From Epiperipatus broadwayi (Eukaryota > Onychophora > Udeonychophora > Euonychophora > Peripatidae), in contig JAQFVV010006270.1 in the NCBI GenBank assembly GCA_028023455.1, forward strand, positions 4,116,834 through 4,180,833: 64,000 nucleotides of DNA, read 5' to 3'. A program made the translations under genes and the position numbers. How positions within the stretch are numbered: position 1 is the stretch's first letter; every line of letters starts with the position of its first letter. Shown here piece after piece: positions 1 through 11,246 of this stretch. Under the pieces are notes generated by a model, which saw only the letters and a list, made by a program, of their open reading frames with translations, ran no database searches and was not told where the DNA came from.

Positions 1-30
1 AGATTTTTTTTAAAAAACATTTAAAATAAT

Positions 31-762
31 AAACAGAGCAAAACTCTCCATACAGTATTGCCACCTGTGCTAAACAGAGTAATCAATGGATGCCAGAAGG
101 CTTGTGCATAAAATCCCTATCTAATGCCTACTCATCCAATATCCCCAGACTAGTTTCTGGCTTGTGGCCTTTGTCAGTGAGGAGCTTTGGATCTGAGAGC
201 ACTGCATCTAGAGCTTAGGATCTAATGCAACCCTCTAGCAACTACCTTTTATCTCTACTTAACTACAAAACTATGAGAATGAAATTGAAAACACAAAAAT
301 ATTTTCAATCTAAGCTCAATAGCTTATATAGTCATATGGGTCTGAACTCAGTTCAGCACCCATACATTTTGGTGTCTTTGGCTCTTTTACAACCATAGCC
401 ACCACTATTCTATTAGGCAGGATTGGTGTTAAACCATTAAGCATCACATGATCACATTTCCTATACTAGTACATTAATTGTTGATAAACAGAGCAAAACT
501 CTCCATACAGTATTGCCACCTGTGCTAAACAGAGTAATCAATGGATGCCAGAAGGCTTGTGCATAAAATCCCTATCTAATGCCTACTCATCCAATATCCC
601 CAGACTAGTTTCTGGCTTGTGGCCTTTGTCAGTGAGGAGCTTTGGATCTGAGAGCACTGCATCTAGAGCTTAGGATCTAATGCAACCCTCCAGCAGCCAC
701 CTTTTATCTCTACTTAACTACAAAACTATGAGAATGAAATTGAAAACACAAAAATATTTTCA
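31..762 (-). repeat. Family A repeat, direct tandem dimer (455-bp period)
   Basis: Bases 31-307 recur at 486-762 with only a few differences, a fixed offset of 455 bp. The intervening 308-485 completes the first unit and is also found in the copy at 43.9-44.4 kb. Each unit carries, on the minus strand, a degraded hammerhead-like segment (143-183 and 598-638) with GAAAC and GUC but CTGACAA in place of CTGANGA, so both look inactive. No open frame is associated. This is a non-coding mobile repeat; the strand given is that of the ribozyme-like motif. Confidence 0.8.
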
Positions 763-1304
763 GCTTATAAACTTTCAAGATATTATCACAATAATGAAAT
801 GTTGAGATGATAAAATATTTTTATATATATATCAAAGTCTGTATAGTCAAAGCAATTCTTTGTAATCTTAAATTAGAAAGACTGCTGGTTTTGCTGGAAT
901 CCTAGGAAACTTTGGACATGTAATTAGCTTCAAAAATAATGAGAATTTTTAAAATACGTATGGATTTATGAAGATGTGCATTTTGCATCTTGATATCAAG
1001 GAAACTTTTACTGTTAAATATTATAAAAAGAAAATACTGCACTAATTATCATAAAATATCATTATTATCCACTAAAGATGTTTTGCAGAATAAGTTGTTT
1101 CCGATCATCGATTATCAAAAACAGTGTGTTTACGAAAAAAAATTATAAATAATTAAATATCACATAACCTATCACATGTCTCCAGTTTACATATTTTGTT
1201 TTAGCATCATAATTTTTCACTGTCTCTATGTCAATTACTGTAAGCTTTAATAAGTTTAAAAAATGTCAGATGATTACATTTAATAAGTTTTTAATCCTGT
1301 GCTG
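763..1304. other. AT-rich stretch, nothing recognised
   Basis: No open frame, repeat match to the rest of the window or structured element was recognised. Confidence 0.5.
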
Positions 1305-2165
1305 TTCTATCCAATATTTGCAGTCTAATTTTAAGCTTATGATATACATCACTGAAGTCCTTTGGATCTTGGACTAGGGCACTTCAACTTTTAGAATCTA
1401 ATGCACCTTTCTTCTAGATGGTATCCTTTACCGCTCTTTTATACTATCACAATATTAACCCAAACTAAAAACATGTAAATATTTTCAATCTAAGCCAATA
1501 ATTCAGTTTTTATGTATTATGGTGATCTTAGTTATTTAATAGCTATAAATACCTTCATCTTTTGAGAATTTGATCATCAATCATTATCAATCCACTGCAG
1601 GATGAAGGTCTCTCCAAGTTCAATCCATCCTCCAATCTTTAGCTTCTCCACATTACCCCTGCACACTTTCTTATTTCATCCATCCATCTCACATGTGGTT
1701 CTTTCTGGGCCTTTCATAATCTTTTGACATCCAGTTTAAGATTTCATTTGTCCATCTATTATCATCTCTTCTAGCAATATGTCCAACCCAACTCCACTTC
1801 AGTCTTTTAATTTTTTCAAAATTAGAATGATATGAAACAATAATATATAAGCAGGAGTCACGTAAATGCCACGTTATCAAATCCTAGCCACAAGATAGAG
1901 GCATCATAATATATAGAAATGGAGGGTTTTTGGATCTATATGATTATAAAGGCTAGTTGGCTTAATTTGAAAACATTTATATGTTTTAGTTTGGGCTGAA
2001 ATATTGTTAGTACAAAAAAAAGGTAACTGATAGTAGCTGGAAAAAAGGTGCATTAGATCCTAAAGGCCAGGTGCAGTGTTCCAAGATTTAATGACCCTTA
2101 CTGATGAAAGCCATAAGCTTGACATTAGTCTGAGAATATTGGATAGGGCAATACAGAATAGGGAT
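1305..2165. repeat. Degraded family A inverted pair around an RTE fragment
   Basis: Segments 1305-1510 and 1955-2165 are imperfect reverse complements. They share the marks 'aatctaatgcacc' / 'ggtgcattagat', 'attttcaatctaagcc' and its degenerate counterpart, and a CTGATGAAAGCC stretch near 2102 on the plus strand. Both resemble family A but are eroded. The LINE tail at 1565-1880 lies in the loop between them. Confidence 0.55.
1565..1880 (-). pseudogene. RTE-type LINE C-terminal fragment
   Basis: The minus-strand frame reads LKWSWVGHIARRDDNRWTN, then ILNW and RPRKNH. This is the typical post-reverse-transcriptase tail of RTE-clade LINEs (KW-W-GH-AR--DNRWT). The same tail recurs, also on the minus strand, near 18.4 and 38.0 kb. 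Only about 100 codons remain, with no reverse transcriptase domain attached, so it is a dead truncated copy. The clade is inferred from the motif. Confidence 0.65.
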
Positions 2166-2480
2166 TTGTTGAATATTACCAACAAGTATCTACTATTATT
2201 TGCTAAAGTTTACAGTAAGTAAAATAGAGATGGTGAAAAAGTATGTTGTAAAATTACAAATTATTACTAGACAGAAGCAAAATAGTATAATGAGATGCTA
2301 CTATCAGAATTATTATTATTGATGCTGAACAGTATGAAAAATTTGGAAAGAAAATTAATATTATGCAGAGATATTTATACTAATTCCATGTTTATCTCCA
2401 TTTTTATGTCTAGTTTTTGAAACATTTTATAGCAATATAAATTTGATTGTAGTTCTTCATTTGAATTAATTAAAAGAAGG
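2166..2480. other. AT-rich stretch, nothing recognised
   Basis: No supported feature. Short frames only. Confidence 0.45.
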
Positions 2481-2489
2481 AAAAACCTC

Positions 2490-3830
2490 ATAGTCTTGAT
2501 TTCTGGGTTTTCACTACGTTAATTGGGGTGCTATTTCTGACAATTCAATAGAAAATAACCTCTTTCACAAGATCCAGCTCCTTTTCTTGGATCCATTGTG
2601 ATAGCAGTCACGATCGGCATTGGTGGGAATCCTAGGTTCTCTGATCAACACCTTCATAAGAGAAGTAAGGGGCCCACAAGATTTCTAAAGGAACTGGATA
2701 CCGTAGCAGAAAGAGTCAGTGAGATAACAACTATGAAGGTCGGGGGTGGAAAAGATCCTTAGCCTTAAAAAGTAGTACAGAGATAAACTGAAGATGCTTG
2801 CAAATTATATTGCAGTAAAGAGAGCCAAAATCTATTTATGCATAAAGAACAACTGGACATGAAGCAACCTGAGGTGGGTCATTGGTGCACGGAGAAGACG
2901 CATGCCTTCAATGCTGACTGTAGATAATTGTAAATACATAGGAAGCACTATGTTGGAGAAGATAGAAGATCACTTTAGGGAGAAGTTGCAGAATTCCAGT
3001 TTTGGTAAGGTGACTCAGCGTCGCAAGATCATGCCATTATTGAATAGCAAATTCTCCATCAGCTGTCTTATCCAGAACATGTACATCTGGGCCTTCATAG
3101 GATATGGCAATTTGTCTTGTTGCATCTGAGTAATTTAACCATTAAAAAATCCATCATGTCATTGGTGTGCTGGCCAGAAAATTTCAGATCATCCCTGACC
3201 TGTACCCCTTTGCACTTGTACCTTTTCTCAAAAAGTCATTGAAACCATCTCCATTAACTAATTTAAGGCCCATATCAGTAATGACATTACTAATAAAGAT
3301 CATCAAATCACTTGTTAAGGATAAGATCCAACAGCGGCTGCTCAGTAAAATTTCCTTGCACCAATTTTCCCACAAGGGATCATCCACCTTTGAGGCAGTA
3401 AGGAGATTTGCCTTATTGGTGGAGTATATGCTCCATGGTGCCTGTGAAATTATTCTCAATTTTGGAGCACTACAGGGTACCCAAAATTTACATCAGAATT
3501 ATAGCAAATCTGCTGCTAAATAGATCAATATATATATCATTGAATGGCTCTTTGGCCTTGGGGTTTAAACCATGTCTATCAATACCCCAGGAGTCACCTC
3601 TTAGCACCTTGTGTTTGAGAAACATCTTCCTGGAGTGTTTGTACTGGTGCTGGAGTAGGAAGTTCATCATATGTTGATGACATTACAGTCTTCCTCCCCT
3701 TGCATAAATACTTACACAAACTATATAAACTTCTGGATGAATACACTGGGAGATATGGGATAAGAATAAACTCTGAGAAATCTGCTACCTGGAAGATCCA
3801 CAGCAATTCCTTCAAGATGCTCAGGAAAAC
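2490..3830 (+). pseudogene. Decayed non-LTR reverse transcriptase
   Basis: Several overlapping plus-strand frames join into one eroded reverse transcriptase. In order: a block of unclear function with KYIGSTMLEKIEDHF (about 2930); LRPISVMTLLIKII (about 3265), matching the 'YRPISL' RT region; HQFSHKGSSTFEAVR (about 3360), matching 'QFGFR-GRST--A'; IPQESPLS near 3590, where PQG is expected; and SYVDD near 3668 in place of the YADD/FADD catalytic box. At least three frameshifts and the lost PQG glycine show it is dead. GC content is visibly higher than in the flanks. The clade was not assigned. Confidence 0.6.
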
Positions 3831-5935
3831 TCAATATAAGAATGCTATTGAGGGTTTACATGCTTTGTCTGGTGCTATTATGATCTCTGTAAAGGAGAGA
3901 GAGGTATGTAAGATGAAATTGGATAAATTGAGAGGAATGGAGAAAGGAAGATTTGGTTTCATATATGAAAAAATAATAAAGGGGATTGACAGAGATGAGG
4001 AGTATATGGATGATTCTGAAAACACTGGTATAGCATTAAAAAGGAAATATTAAAAATAACAAGAAATAGGATTGAAACTATTCAATTAAGAAAAGTTAAA
4101 TGGCCTTAGATAATGAAAGTATGATGAAGAAGATGTCAGTAGTGAGGAATGGCAAAGAGTAAATAGAAAAAAATAATAATGGATTTAAAAAGTAACAGAT
4201 TTAGCATAAGAAAAATGATTAGAACAAAAATGTAAAAAATTAGAAGTGCTTCAGTAAGCAAAAAGATATGATCTAATATTTGATAGACTTCAAAATGTCA
4301 CTTCAAAAGAAAAATAATTAATGAGTGAAACAGGAGTCAATAATAGAAAGAAATTAACTCATAGGGATATAATGAAAATATTGAAAGAATATTTTTAATA
4401 TATATTCAGATAACAAACTGATTACTTTGAAATTAAAGAGATGTTGAAATAGATGATCAAGGTATGGACATATTGACAGAAGAAGTAATTATATCCATTA
4501 AAGAGGTGAAACTGGTAAAGAGGTCAGATTTGATGCAGTATTTAGAGAATTTTTCATAGAGATGTGAGAAATTACAATAATGAAGTTGGCCTGTGCAATT
4601 TGAAATAGAATAGTGGAGTTTAACATAAACATTTCTTGAGGATTATAATGATTACAATTGCTAAAAAGAAAAAAAACTGTTAAGGATAATAAGTTTATTT
4701 CACACTTCAAAAATATAACTAAAAATTTTAACTCAAAGAATTTATGAAAAGATAGAATATTATCTTGGAGAAGGACAGTTTGGTTTCAGAAAATGGAAAG
4801 TACAAGAGATGCTATTAGCACTGTTAGAACAATTGCTGAAAGATACATTGGAAAAAAAAATAAAGGAATTGGTAAATGTTTTGTGGATTTGGAAAAAAAA
4901 CATTTGACAGAATAGTCAAGAATAAACTTTTGACAAACTTAAAAAAATAAAGGAGTGATTTAGAAAGAGAGAAGATTGATTTGGAATATGTATACCAGGT
5001 AAAGAATATGAATCTGATTGGAGAGTAATGATAATGAGAAGTGAATAAAGAAAGAGGAGTTAGACAATGGTGCTGCATGCCACCTATGCTTTTTAATGTT
5101 ATTTTGAAAAAATATTAGATAAATATTTGGATGGTGGAAGAGCAAATATTGGAAGTAGAGTAGTAAAATATATAAGATTTGTAGATGGTATGGTTCTTCT
5201 AGCTGAGAATGAAAAGGATTTCCACAATATGATACATACACAAGAACATGTGGGATAAGGATTGAAGATTAATGTTGAGAAATTCAAGTATTTATGGATA
5301 GGATGTAAGTTGATATTCATGGTAATATAGTTCAACAGGTGAATGAATCTAGATATTTAGGTAATTGGTTGAATGAGGATGGAAGAAGTGAAAACAAAGT
5401 TAAAAAGAAAAATAGCATTGTCAAAAGAAGAGAAATAAAATATTTGGTGGACCCTTGAAGAAAGAATTACTAAAAAGATTAATGAAGAGTTATGTTTGAA
5501 GTTTATTATTACTTACTTGTGAAACATGGACAATGAGTAAAAGAATTAGGAACAGATTTCAGGCTTTTGAGATGTGATCATGGAGAAAAATGGAGAAAAT
5601 TCTCTGGACAAACAAAATGAGGAAGTTTTGGAAAGAGCAAATGAAGAATAAAATTGACGGAGAAAATTACAGATAGAGATTCTGGAATGGACAAATACTA
5701 AGAAAAAAGAATGATTTAATGAAGGATGTATTGGAAGTAAAAATGAAGGGAAATGAAAAGAAAAGGATGGAGAAGATTGATCTTGATGGATGATATAAAA
5801 GATGGAAAAAGATTTGTAGCTTTGAAGATTTGGTCAAGGAATAGAACAGAATGGAGAAATGGATGAATCGGTTGTGTGAATATTCTCCGGACCTATTCAT
5901 AGGACAGAGCAATATTGATTAAATCTAACAGTCAC
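3830..5935 (+). pseudogene. Second decayed LINE reverse transcriptase with C-terminal tail
   Basis: A plus-strand coding relic riddled with stops and frameshifts. Visible landmarks: FDRIVKNKLL near 4905 (the 'AFD-V' region), GVRQ near 5060 (the 'G-RQG-PLSP' region), RFVDGMVLLAENEKDF near 5177 (where -FADDMVLLA- is expected; the second catalytic Asp is Gly), SRYLG near 5350, and a basic tail ending near 5925. These are LINE reverse transcriptase and post-RT landmarks. It may be a different family from the relic just upstream. A weakly coding frame at 3700-4053 is part of the junction. Confidence 0.5.
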
Positions 5936-6186
5936 AATCAGTTATTAATGTAAAACATTTAAATGAAGATAAAGTATCAGAAATTGTTTGAAAGGTATCA
6001 GATGAAAGCAAAAAAGTAACTCCAAAGATCAGGATGAGAGCATCATCATCACATTTTCAATTGGATGGAGGGATGAAGAGCTGGAGTGTGGAGTGGATTG
6101 AAGCATATCCATTAAAGTATGAACACTGGTTATCTTAATATATATCTGAGCACTTATAGCATATATGTGTAGAGATGGTAATCTGG

Positions 6187-6230
6187 ACCAACTGATGATT
6201 GCTGGTTTAGCATGAAATATGTATATTGGT
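6187..6230 (+). ncRNA. Hammerhead ribozyme motif, family D unit 1
   Basis: Read 5' to 3': stem I strand ACCAA, core CTGATGA, stem II TTGCT/AGCAT around loop GGTTT, core GAAA, short A-T stem III (ATA/TAT), cleavage-site TA, stem I return strand TTGGT. All conserved core bases are present. The pair at the base of stem II is U-U, which may weaken it. Predicted topology is type I with a very short stem III. Cleavage would fall between A6225 and T6226. Self-cleavage is inferred, not shown. Confidence 0.7.
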
Positions 6231-6658
6231 GATTATTTATCTTTTCGACATATGTGTGTTCAGGTGTTTCAGTGTTATGAGATAGTGTGGAGAGTGGTGG
6301 GTCATGTGAAAGTCTGTGCTCATACCCTGTCTATTACATATATAGACACAGGTATATATAAGCCTGTGTATTCCAGCTATTACATATTAGAGATGCCTGC
6401 CTATCCCTTGTATATGTATTTAATGGATTATGTCCTGTACATGAGGGGTCAGATTGACCTTAGGTCAACATGAGTGTGACAATAATCTCGGCCTCAGGGT
6501 GGCCTTTGAGCGTTCCATCATCAGATTTTCAATTGGATGGACGGTTGAGGAGTTGGAGTGTGAAGTAGATTGAAGCCTGTCCATTAAAGTATGAGGATTG
6601 GCTATCTTAATATATATCTGAGCACTTATAGCATATATGTGTAGAGATGATAATCTGG

Positions 6659-6702
6659 ATCAACTGATGATTGCTGGTTTAGCATGAAATACAGATATTG
6701 AT
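6659..6702 (+). ncRNA. Hammerhead ribozyme motif, family D unit 2
   Basis: Same layout as the motif 472 bp upstream, but stem I is ATCAA/TTGAT instead of ACCAA/TTGGT. The C-to-T change on one strand is matched by G-to-A on the other, so pairing is kept. Core CTGATGA and GAAA are intact. Stem II is again TTGCT/AGCAT with a U-U base pair at its foot. The residue before the cleavage point is A. Compensatory change is the strongest sequence-level sign that the RNA fold mattered. Confidence 0.7.
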
Positions 6703-6820
6703 TATTATTTACCTTTTCAAGATATATGTGTTCAAGTGTATCAGTGTTATGAGGTAGATTGGAGAGTGGTGGGTCATGTGAAAGTCTATGCTCATATATC
6801 CTATATATTAAAATGATGTT

Positions 6821-7430
6821 TGTGATTTTTCAAAAATCGATAGTAAAAAAAATAATCAAAGTAATTACAAAATTTATGGTCACATTATTAAGACATGAAA
6901 ACATAATAAATGAAAATAATGATAGGATTAAACTTAAATAGAATGCTTTTGGTAATTATTAATAAAAAAATATGCCTATGTATTTAAAAAATAAACTTTA
7001 ATAAATAAGCTTTACCATAGCTGAGAGTTGGAAGTTTAATAGAAAAGTTGCTTTGAGACTTTAGGCCACATGCAATGAAGTATGGAAATGCTAAATTGGA
7101 AATAACAAACAAAAATTAAAAGCGAAATACCACAGGTATTATTGGCATTATCGAAAGAATTAAAATATATAAACGCAATTGGATTGAACATGATGCAAAA
7201 GTAGATATTAACAGAGGACAATTGAAATCGTAAATGGGATTTCAATAGATTGAAAAAGACATAGAAAGAGACCACATTTGAGGTAGATGAAGAAGATTTA
7301 AAAATGTGCTTAAGTGATATAAATTAAAAAAAGTAACTAAGTAAAAAACTTCTGAAACTTCTGATACTTCTAGAATGTCAAATCATGTGATTATTTTTTA
7401 CTAGGGCTATTCTTGATACATTATACAGGC
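6821..7430. other. AT-rich stretch, nothing recognised
   Basis: Short frames of biased composition only; no supported gene or repeat. Confidence 0.45.
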
Positions 7431-7520
7431 TTAAACCTGCATTTATATATGTAATACATGCGGGATTCGAACTCAGACTTTCACACTACCCACTACTCTC
7501 AGTGCCATCTCATATAGCAT
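7430..7520 (-). repeat. Family D tRNA-like head fragment
   Basis: The segment 'gcgggattcgaactcagac' is the reverse complement of the family D head, which in this strand reads as a B-box-like gagttcgaa-ccgc. Only the tRNA-like end is present. Confidence 0.55.
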
Positions 7521-7886
7521 GAAGACGAAAATTGATAATTCAAAATTATCATTGTCCTTGAAAATGAACATACTCAAGTAGAGACAACAAAGTATTTTAC
7601 TATCTTTATTTCTTGATTTAATGATTGATTTTTTTTTTTTTTTTTTGAGAAGATAGTTACTTTGATTACATATGGTAACAATTTATAAACATCATTATTT
7701 CAAACAATACATCTTTAAGAGCTTAGGTATTAATATAAAGTGCGCATGTCTTTAGTTCAACGCTCAGTTATGCAGCAAAATTTTGTGCCAATAAAGTGTA
7801 GGTATATTTATTGTTCAAAAATAATTTAAAATTATATATCAATATATGAAATTTAATAAAAAAAAAAATTTTTTTTATATGTCAAA

Positions 7887-7950
7887 GCATTGACCGGGAA
7901 GCGAACCCAGGCTGAAAGGCAGCTATGCTAACCGCTAGGCCACTAACGCT
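7887..7950 (-). repeat. tRNA-derived SINE, family F
   Basis: On the minus strand it has a Pol III A-box-like TGGCCTAGCGGTTAGC and a B-box-like GGGTTCGCTTCCCGG. Its two ends (GCGTTAG and TCAATGC) can pair as an acceptor-like stem. It lacks a convincing anticodon arm and occurs several times in the window, so it is a SINE head rather than a tRNA gene. Confidence 0.7.
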
Positions 7951-8764
7951 TGACAAATAAGAATGTAATTTACTAAAGTTTACTTTGTCGGTTACGATAA
8001 CAATAGACAGTTTAAAATGTGGCATTTATAATAATAGTGCTAATAATTGTTATAATATGATTTAGTGAGATATTTAAGAATAAATCCCCAATGATACTTG
8101 AGATTTAATAAATACCTGAAGTGGCTGTTTTTACTGATACATTACTGATATTGGGTTACATCTTTTTTATAACTTGGAAACAATTGCTCTTTAATAAAGT
8201 AATAATAAATTTGAGTTAATGATGTAAGTTATTTGATTATACAGTGTAATTATGAATTATTATTGAACAAATTGTTAAATGATATTTTAGGATTTAGAAA
8301 TAAGATTATAATCAAGCGGAGAAGATAAAGAATTCTAATATATGTATTTTTCCAATTAACTTTTCATTTGAAGGACGTCATGAATTAGTATGAATTATAG
8401 CTATATAATATTTTATTGATTATTACTTTTTTTTGTATTTAAATCTTGATCTAATATTTATAATACATGATATTTATTCATCTGTTATTAATTCAAACAT
8501 ATACTGGTATTATAAAATTTGTTAATATATTTATAGTATTTTTATCTTATTTGTCTATATACTTGATATAATTATAATGTTAATAAATTAGTAAGAACTA
8601 CTCCAGTTTTTTTTAATAAAATTTGTAGTTTATTTTTTTTAGTATGAAACCCCCCCCCCCCCGAAAAATGCTTAAAAGTTTAGGCCTTCAGTAGTAACTT
8701 ATAGAACTTTTCTAAAGCAACCAACAAAATTAAAACGAGTTCAAATACTTTTTTTTCTGATCGG

Positions 8765-8797
8765 CAAAGTATGCTAACCGCTAGGCCACCAACGCTT
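8765..8797 (-). repeat. Family F SINE fragment
   Basis: Only the A-box half remains: the reverse complement of AGCGTTGGTGGCCTAGCGG, shared with the copies at 7.9 and 16.8 kb. Confidence 0.55.
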
Positions 8798-9004
8798 TTG
8801 GTGCTTAATATAGGACTTCTTAATATATTTTTTAAAAAACAGAAGACTAATTTAGAATTTTGACAAAATAAATATAAAAAAAATATTTTAGAAATAAACT
8901 CATATATCAAAGGTTTATCAATATATATAATTAAAGTGCGTTAAAAGCTCAGATGTAAATTGTTTTTAACTGCTAAATTAAATTTTAAAATCCATTATAG
9001 TCTT

Positions 9005-9112
9005 GCATTGGTGGTCGAGAGGTCAGCGCGACTGCCTTGCACTTGCAGGCAGTTGCCCGGGTTGCGGGTTCGCGTCCCGGCCGATGCTATGACACTTAAA
9101 AAAAAAAAAATC
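9005..9112 (+). repeat. tRNA-derived SINE with A-rich tail
   Basis: The ends GCATTGG and CCGATGC form a seven-pair acceptor-like stem with one G-U. An A-box-like region (TGGTCGAGAGGTCA) and a B box (GGGTTCGCGTCC) follow in order. The anticodon loop is not canonical. After the acceptor end come CTATGACA and a run of A, a typical SINE 3' end. A sister copy lies at 52.8 kb, and only the CGATGCTATGACA tail survives near 26.73 kb. Confidence 0.7.
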
Positions 9113-9835
9113 CATTATATCCAGATAATATATAAATGATCATTTCCATGCAATCGTTTTTGAATATTACTATCACCTAAAAGTTAAAACCTAATCGTCA
9201 TTTGTACTTACTCCCATTTTCATTCTGTATACAATTAAATTTAAAAATATATTGGGGCCACTTTGTGATAATTTCCTAATTTTTGGTTCATTTTTTCTTC
9301 ATCATTATGACTTCTACAGAAGGTATAGAAAAACAAAAAAGAAAAACTTAATAATGTTTTGCGATGATTATATAAACCAAACTGTGGGAGACAAAACATC
9401 TTGAGATAATATTTTTTAACTTCTATAAAAATTTTAGTTTCTGAAAGATACACGGTCTTGTCTAACCAGTGTAAACTATTCTCAAAAATATTCCCTCAGT
9501 GAGAGAAATCAATAATATGCCTTTTTAGAGTGCATTTGAAATAATCTTTATAACTTATACAATGTCTATCTCTCTTGTGACAACTTTGCTTTCATTATAA
9601 ACTACTTTTCATATACCAAATCTAATAAAAATATGCTTTGACAATAATAGATTTAATAGCATTCCATCCAGAAAGCTGAAGAAGTTATCAATTGGAGTTC
9701 ATGTATTTTTAGAATCTTACAATGTATCCTTAAATAAAAAGTTTCTTTTATTTTTACATTACATCAACATCTCATTTCCAGTAAGATAAATGGGGCAAAA
9801 TAACAGTTCTATATTTAACTAATTTAATTAAGATA
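9113..9835. other. AT-rich stretch, nothing recognised
   Basis: No supported feature. Confidence 0.4.
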
Positions 9836-10110
9836 AAAACAGGCAAAACTCTTTATACAGTAGTGCCACTCAGTGCAAGCCAGAGCAATCAATAGATGCT
9901 AAAGACTTGTGCATAAAATTCCTACCTAATGCCTACTCATCCAATATCCCCAGACCAGTTTCTAGCTCGTGGCTTTTGTCAGTGAAGAGCTTTGGATCTG
10001 GCTTGCACTGAGGTTAACTCTACTTATGGAGAGTTTTGCCTGTTTTAATAACAATTATGAGCAAGCATAAGACATGGTGATTATGTGATGTTTAGTGATT
10101 TAATTAAGAT
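9836..10110. repeat. Family A foldback element
   Basis: Starts with 'ggcaaaactctttatacag' and ends with the reverse-complementary 'atggagagttttgcctg', followed by the usual family A flank 'taacaattatg'. An eroded hammerhead-like core lies on the minus strand at about 9958-10000 (CTGACAA, GAAAC, GGTC). The right arm is short. Confidence 0.7.
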
Positions 10111-10319
10111 AGTTGTATCATTATGATGAAATGTCTTATTCTTTATCTTGTTAAATACAATAATACTTTAGGAGCTGATATGCTTGTCAACTATGATATT
10201 TAAATTGATTTATATTTCTCAAATTTGTTATATCCAAACAATTGATAAACGAAAATCTCTAGTGATCATATTCAAATATTATATAGATCATATAAATGCC
10301 ATTTACACACTCTACTTTG

Positions 10320-10640
10320 AACATTTTTTTAGCAAAAACCTTTTATTGAACATATATGCATATACAATCTTACTTTTCAACTGTCCTGCAGTCTTCTTCA
10401 GAACTATGATATAATGACAAAATAAAATAAAATACATAACTGTTGTGTATTTTATTTATTTTGTTCATTACATCATAGTTCTGAAAAAAAACTGCAGGAT
10501 AGTCAAAAAGTAAGATTGTGTACAGTTGTATATTTTGTTTTATTTTGTTCATTATATCATAATTCTGAAGGAGACTGCAGGACAGTCAAAAAGTAAGATT
10601 GTGTATGCATATATGTTCAATAAAAGGTTACTGGACAGCT
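10320..10640. repeat. Family E repeat: one inverted and two direct copies
   Basis: The block containing 'actgcaggacagtc' and 'aagtaagattgt' occurs twice on the plus strand (around 10490 and 10575) and once inverted (around 10375-10400), each next to 'atcatagttctgaa'. The inverted copy reads CTGAAGAA, stem GACTG/CAGTT, GAAA, which resembles a hammerhead core with an extra A. A related copy is at 36.2 kb. Confidence 0.6.
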
Positions 10641-10769
10641 TGCCTTGAGTCAACTGTAGTTGTAGCAGCTTCCATTCTTATTGTGGACTTGCTTCATTGG
10701 ATAGACATATTAGTAATGATTATAATAGAAACACCTTTACAGATAAACATAGTTTCAATTGAGAGCATG

Positions 10770-11060
10770 TTCAGTCATTCAGGTTAAATAGTCAGTCTCT
10801 CCTTTGCCTACTTACCAGATCCTCTACCTTACTGGCAGCAATCGGATTCAGAGAGCATCATTGCCTATTGGCTCATTCTAACCAATGGTAGGATTTTATA
10901 CACATGTTTACACATTGGCCATACTTATGTTTAATCCTTTGGCCATATTTATACATTGATTATTCATATGTTTACACATTGGTTAGTGGCAATGAGTGCT
11001 CAATCCGATTAGATAAGGAAGGAATCTAGACTAGTCCACTTCTGAAGGCAAAGACAGATA
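10770..11060. repeat. Imperfect inverted repeat
   Basis: The marks 'ggcagcaatcggattcagagagc' (left, near 10840) and 'gagtgctcaatccgatta' (right, near 10995), plus 'tctaaccaatgg' and 'cattggttag', are reverse complements. This suggests an old foldback element with arms of about 100 bp. No coding. Confidence 0.45.
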
Positions 11061-11246
11061 TGACAATAACTATATAAATAATACCATAAAAACATAAACA
11101 ATAAAATTAATAAAATAAATAAATAAATAAAAATTAAAAAATAACATGAAATATATAACAAAACATAATGAAAGTGAAATAAATATAATCAAACCCAAAT
11201 AAAATAATCCAGCTAATATAAAATAAAATATACAGTATAAATATAA

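Larger units (their letters stand above)
6046..6820 (+). repeat. Family D repeat, direct tandem dimer (472-bp period)
   Basis: Two family D units in direct tandem: the 'attttcaattggatgg' mark starts at 6053 and 6525, and the 'gtcatgtgaaagtct' mark at 6301 and 6773, a constant 472-bp offset. Each unit holds one hammerhead-like motif (6187-6230, 6659-6702). Each also has a degenerate tRNA-like head ('gtgaaagtctgtgctcata'; better copies read gagttcgaacccc). No protein is encoded. A tandem dimer with one ribozyme per unit is the arrangement known for retrozymes and PLE terminal repeats. Confidence 0.8.

Noticed and set aside
6491-6530. Second hammerhead-like CTGATGATGGAACG segment in family D (minus strand)
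   Set aside because: CTGATGA is followed by a weak stem but then AAAG instead of GAAA, in all copies seen (6.5, 12.9 and 26.1 kb). No closing stem I was found.
9005-9087. Candidate tRNA gene
   Set aside because: A and B boxes and acceptor pairing are present, but there is no canonical anticodon arm, it is multicopy and it has a SINE-type A-rich tail.
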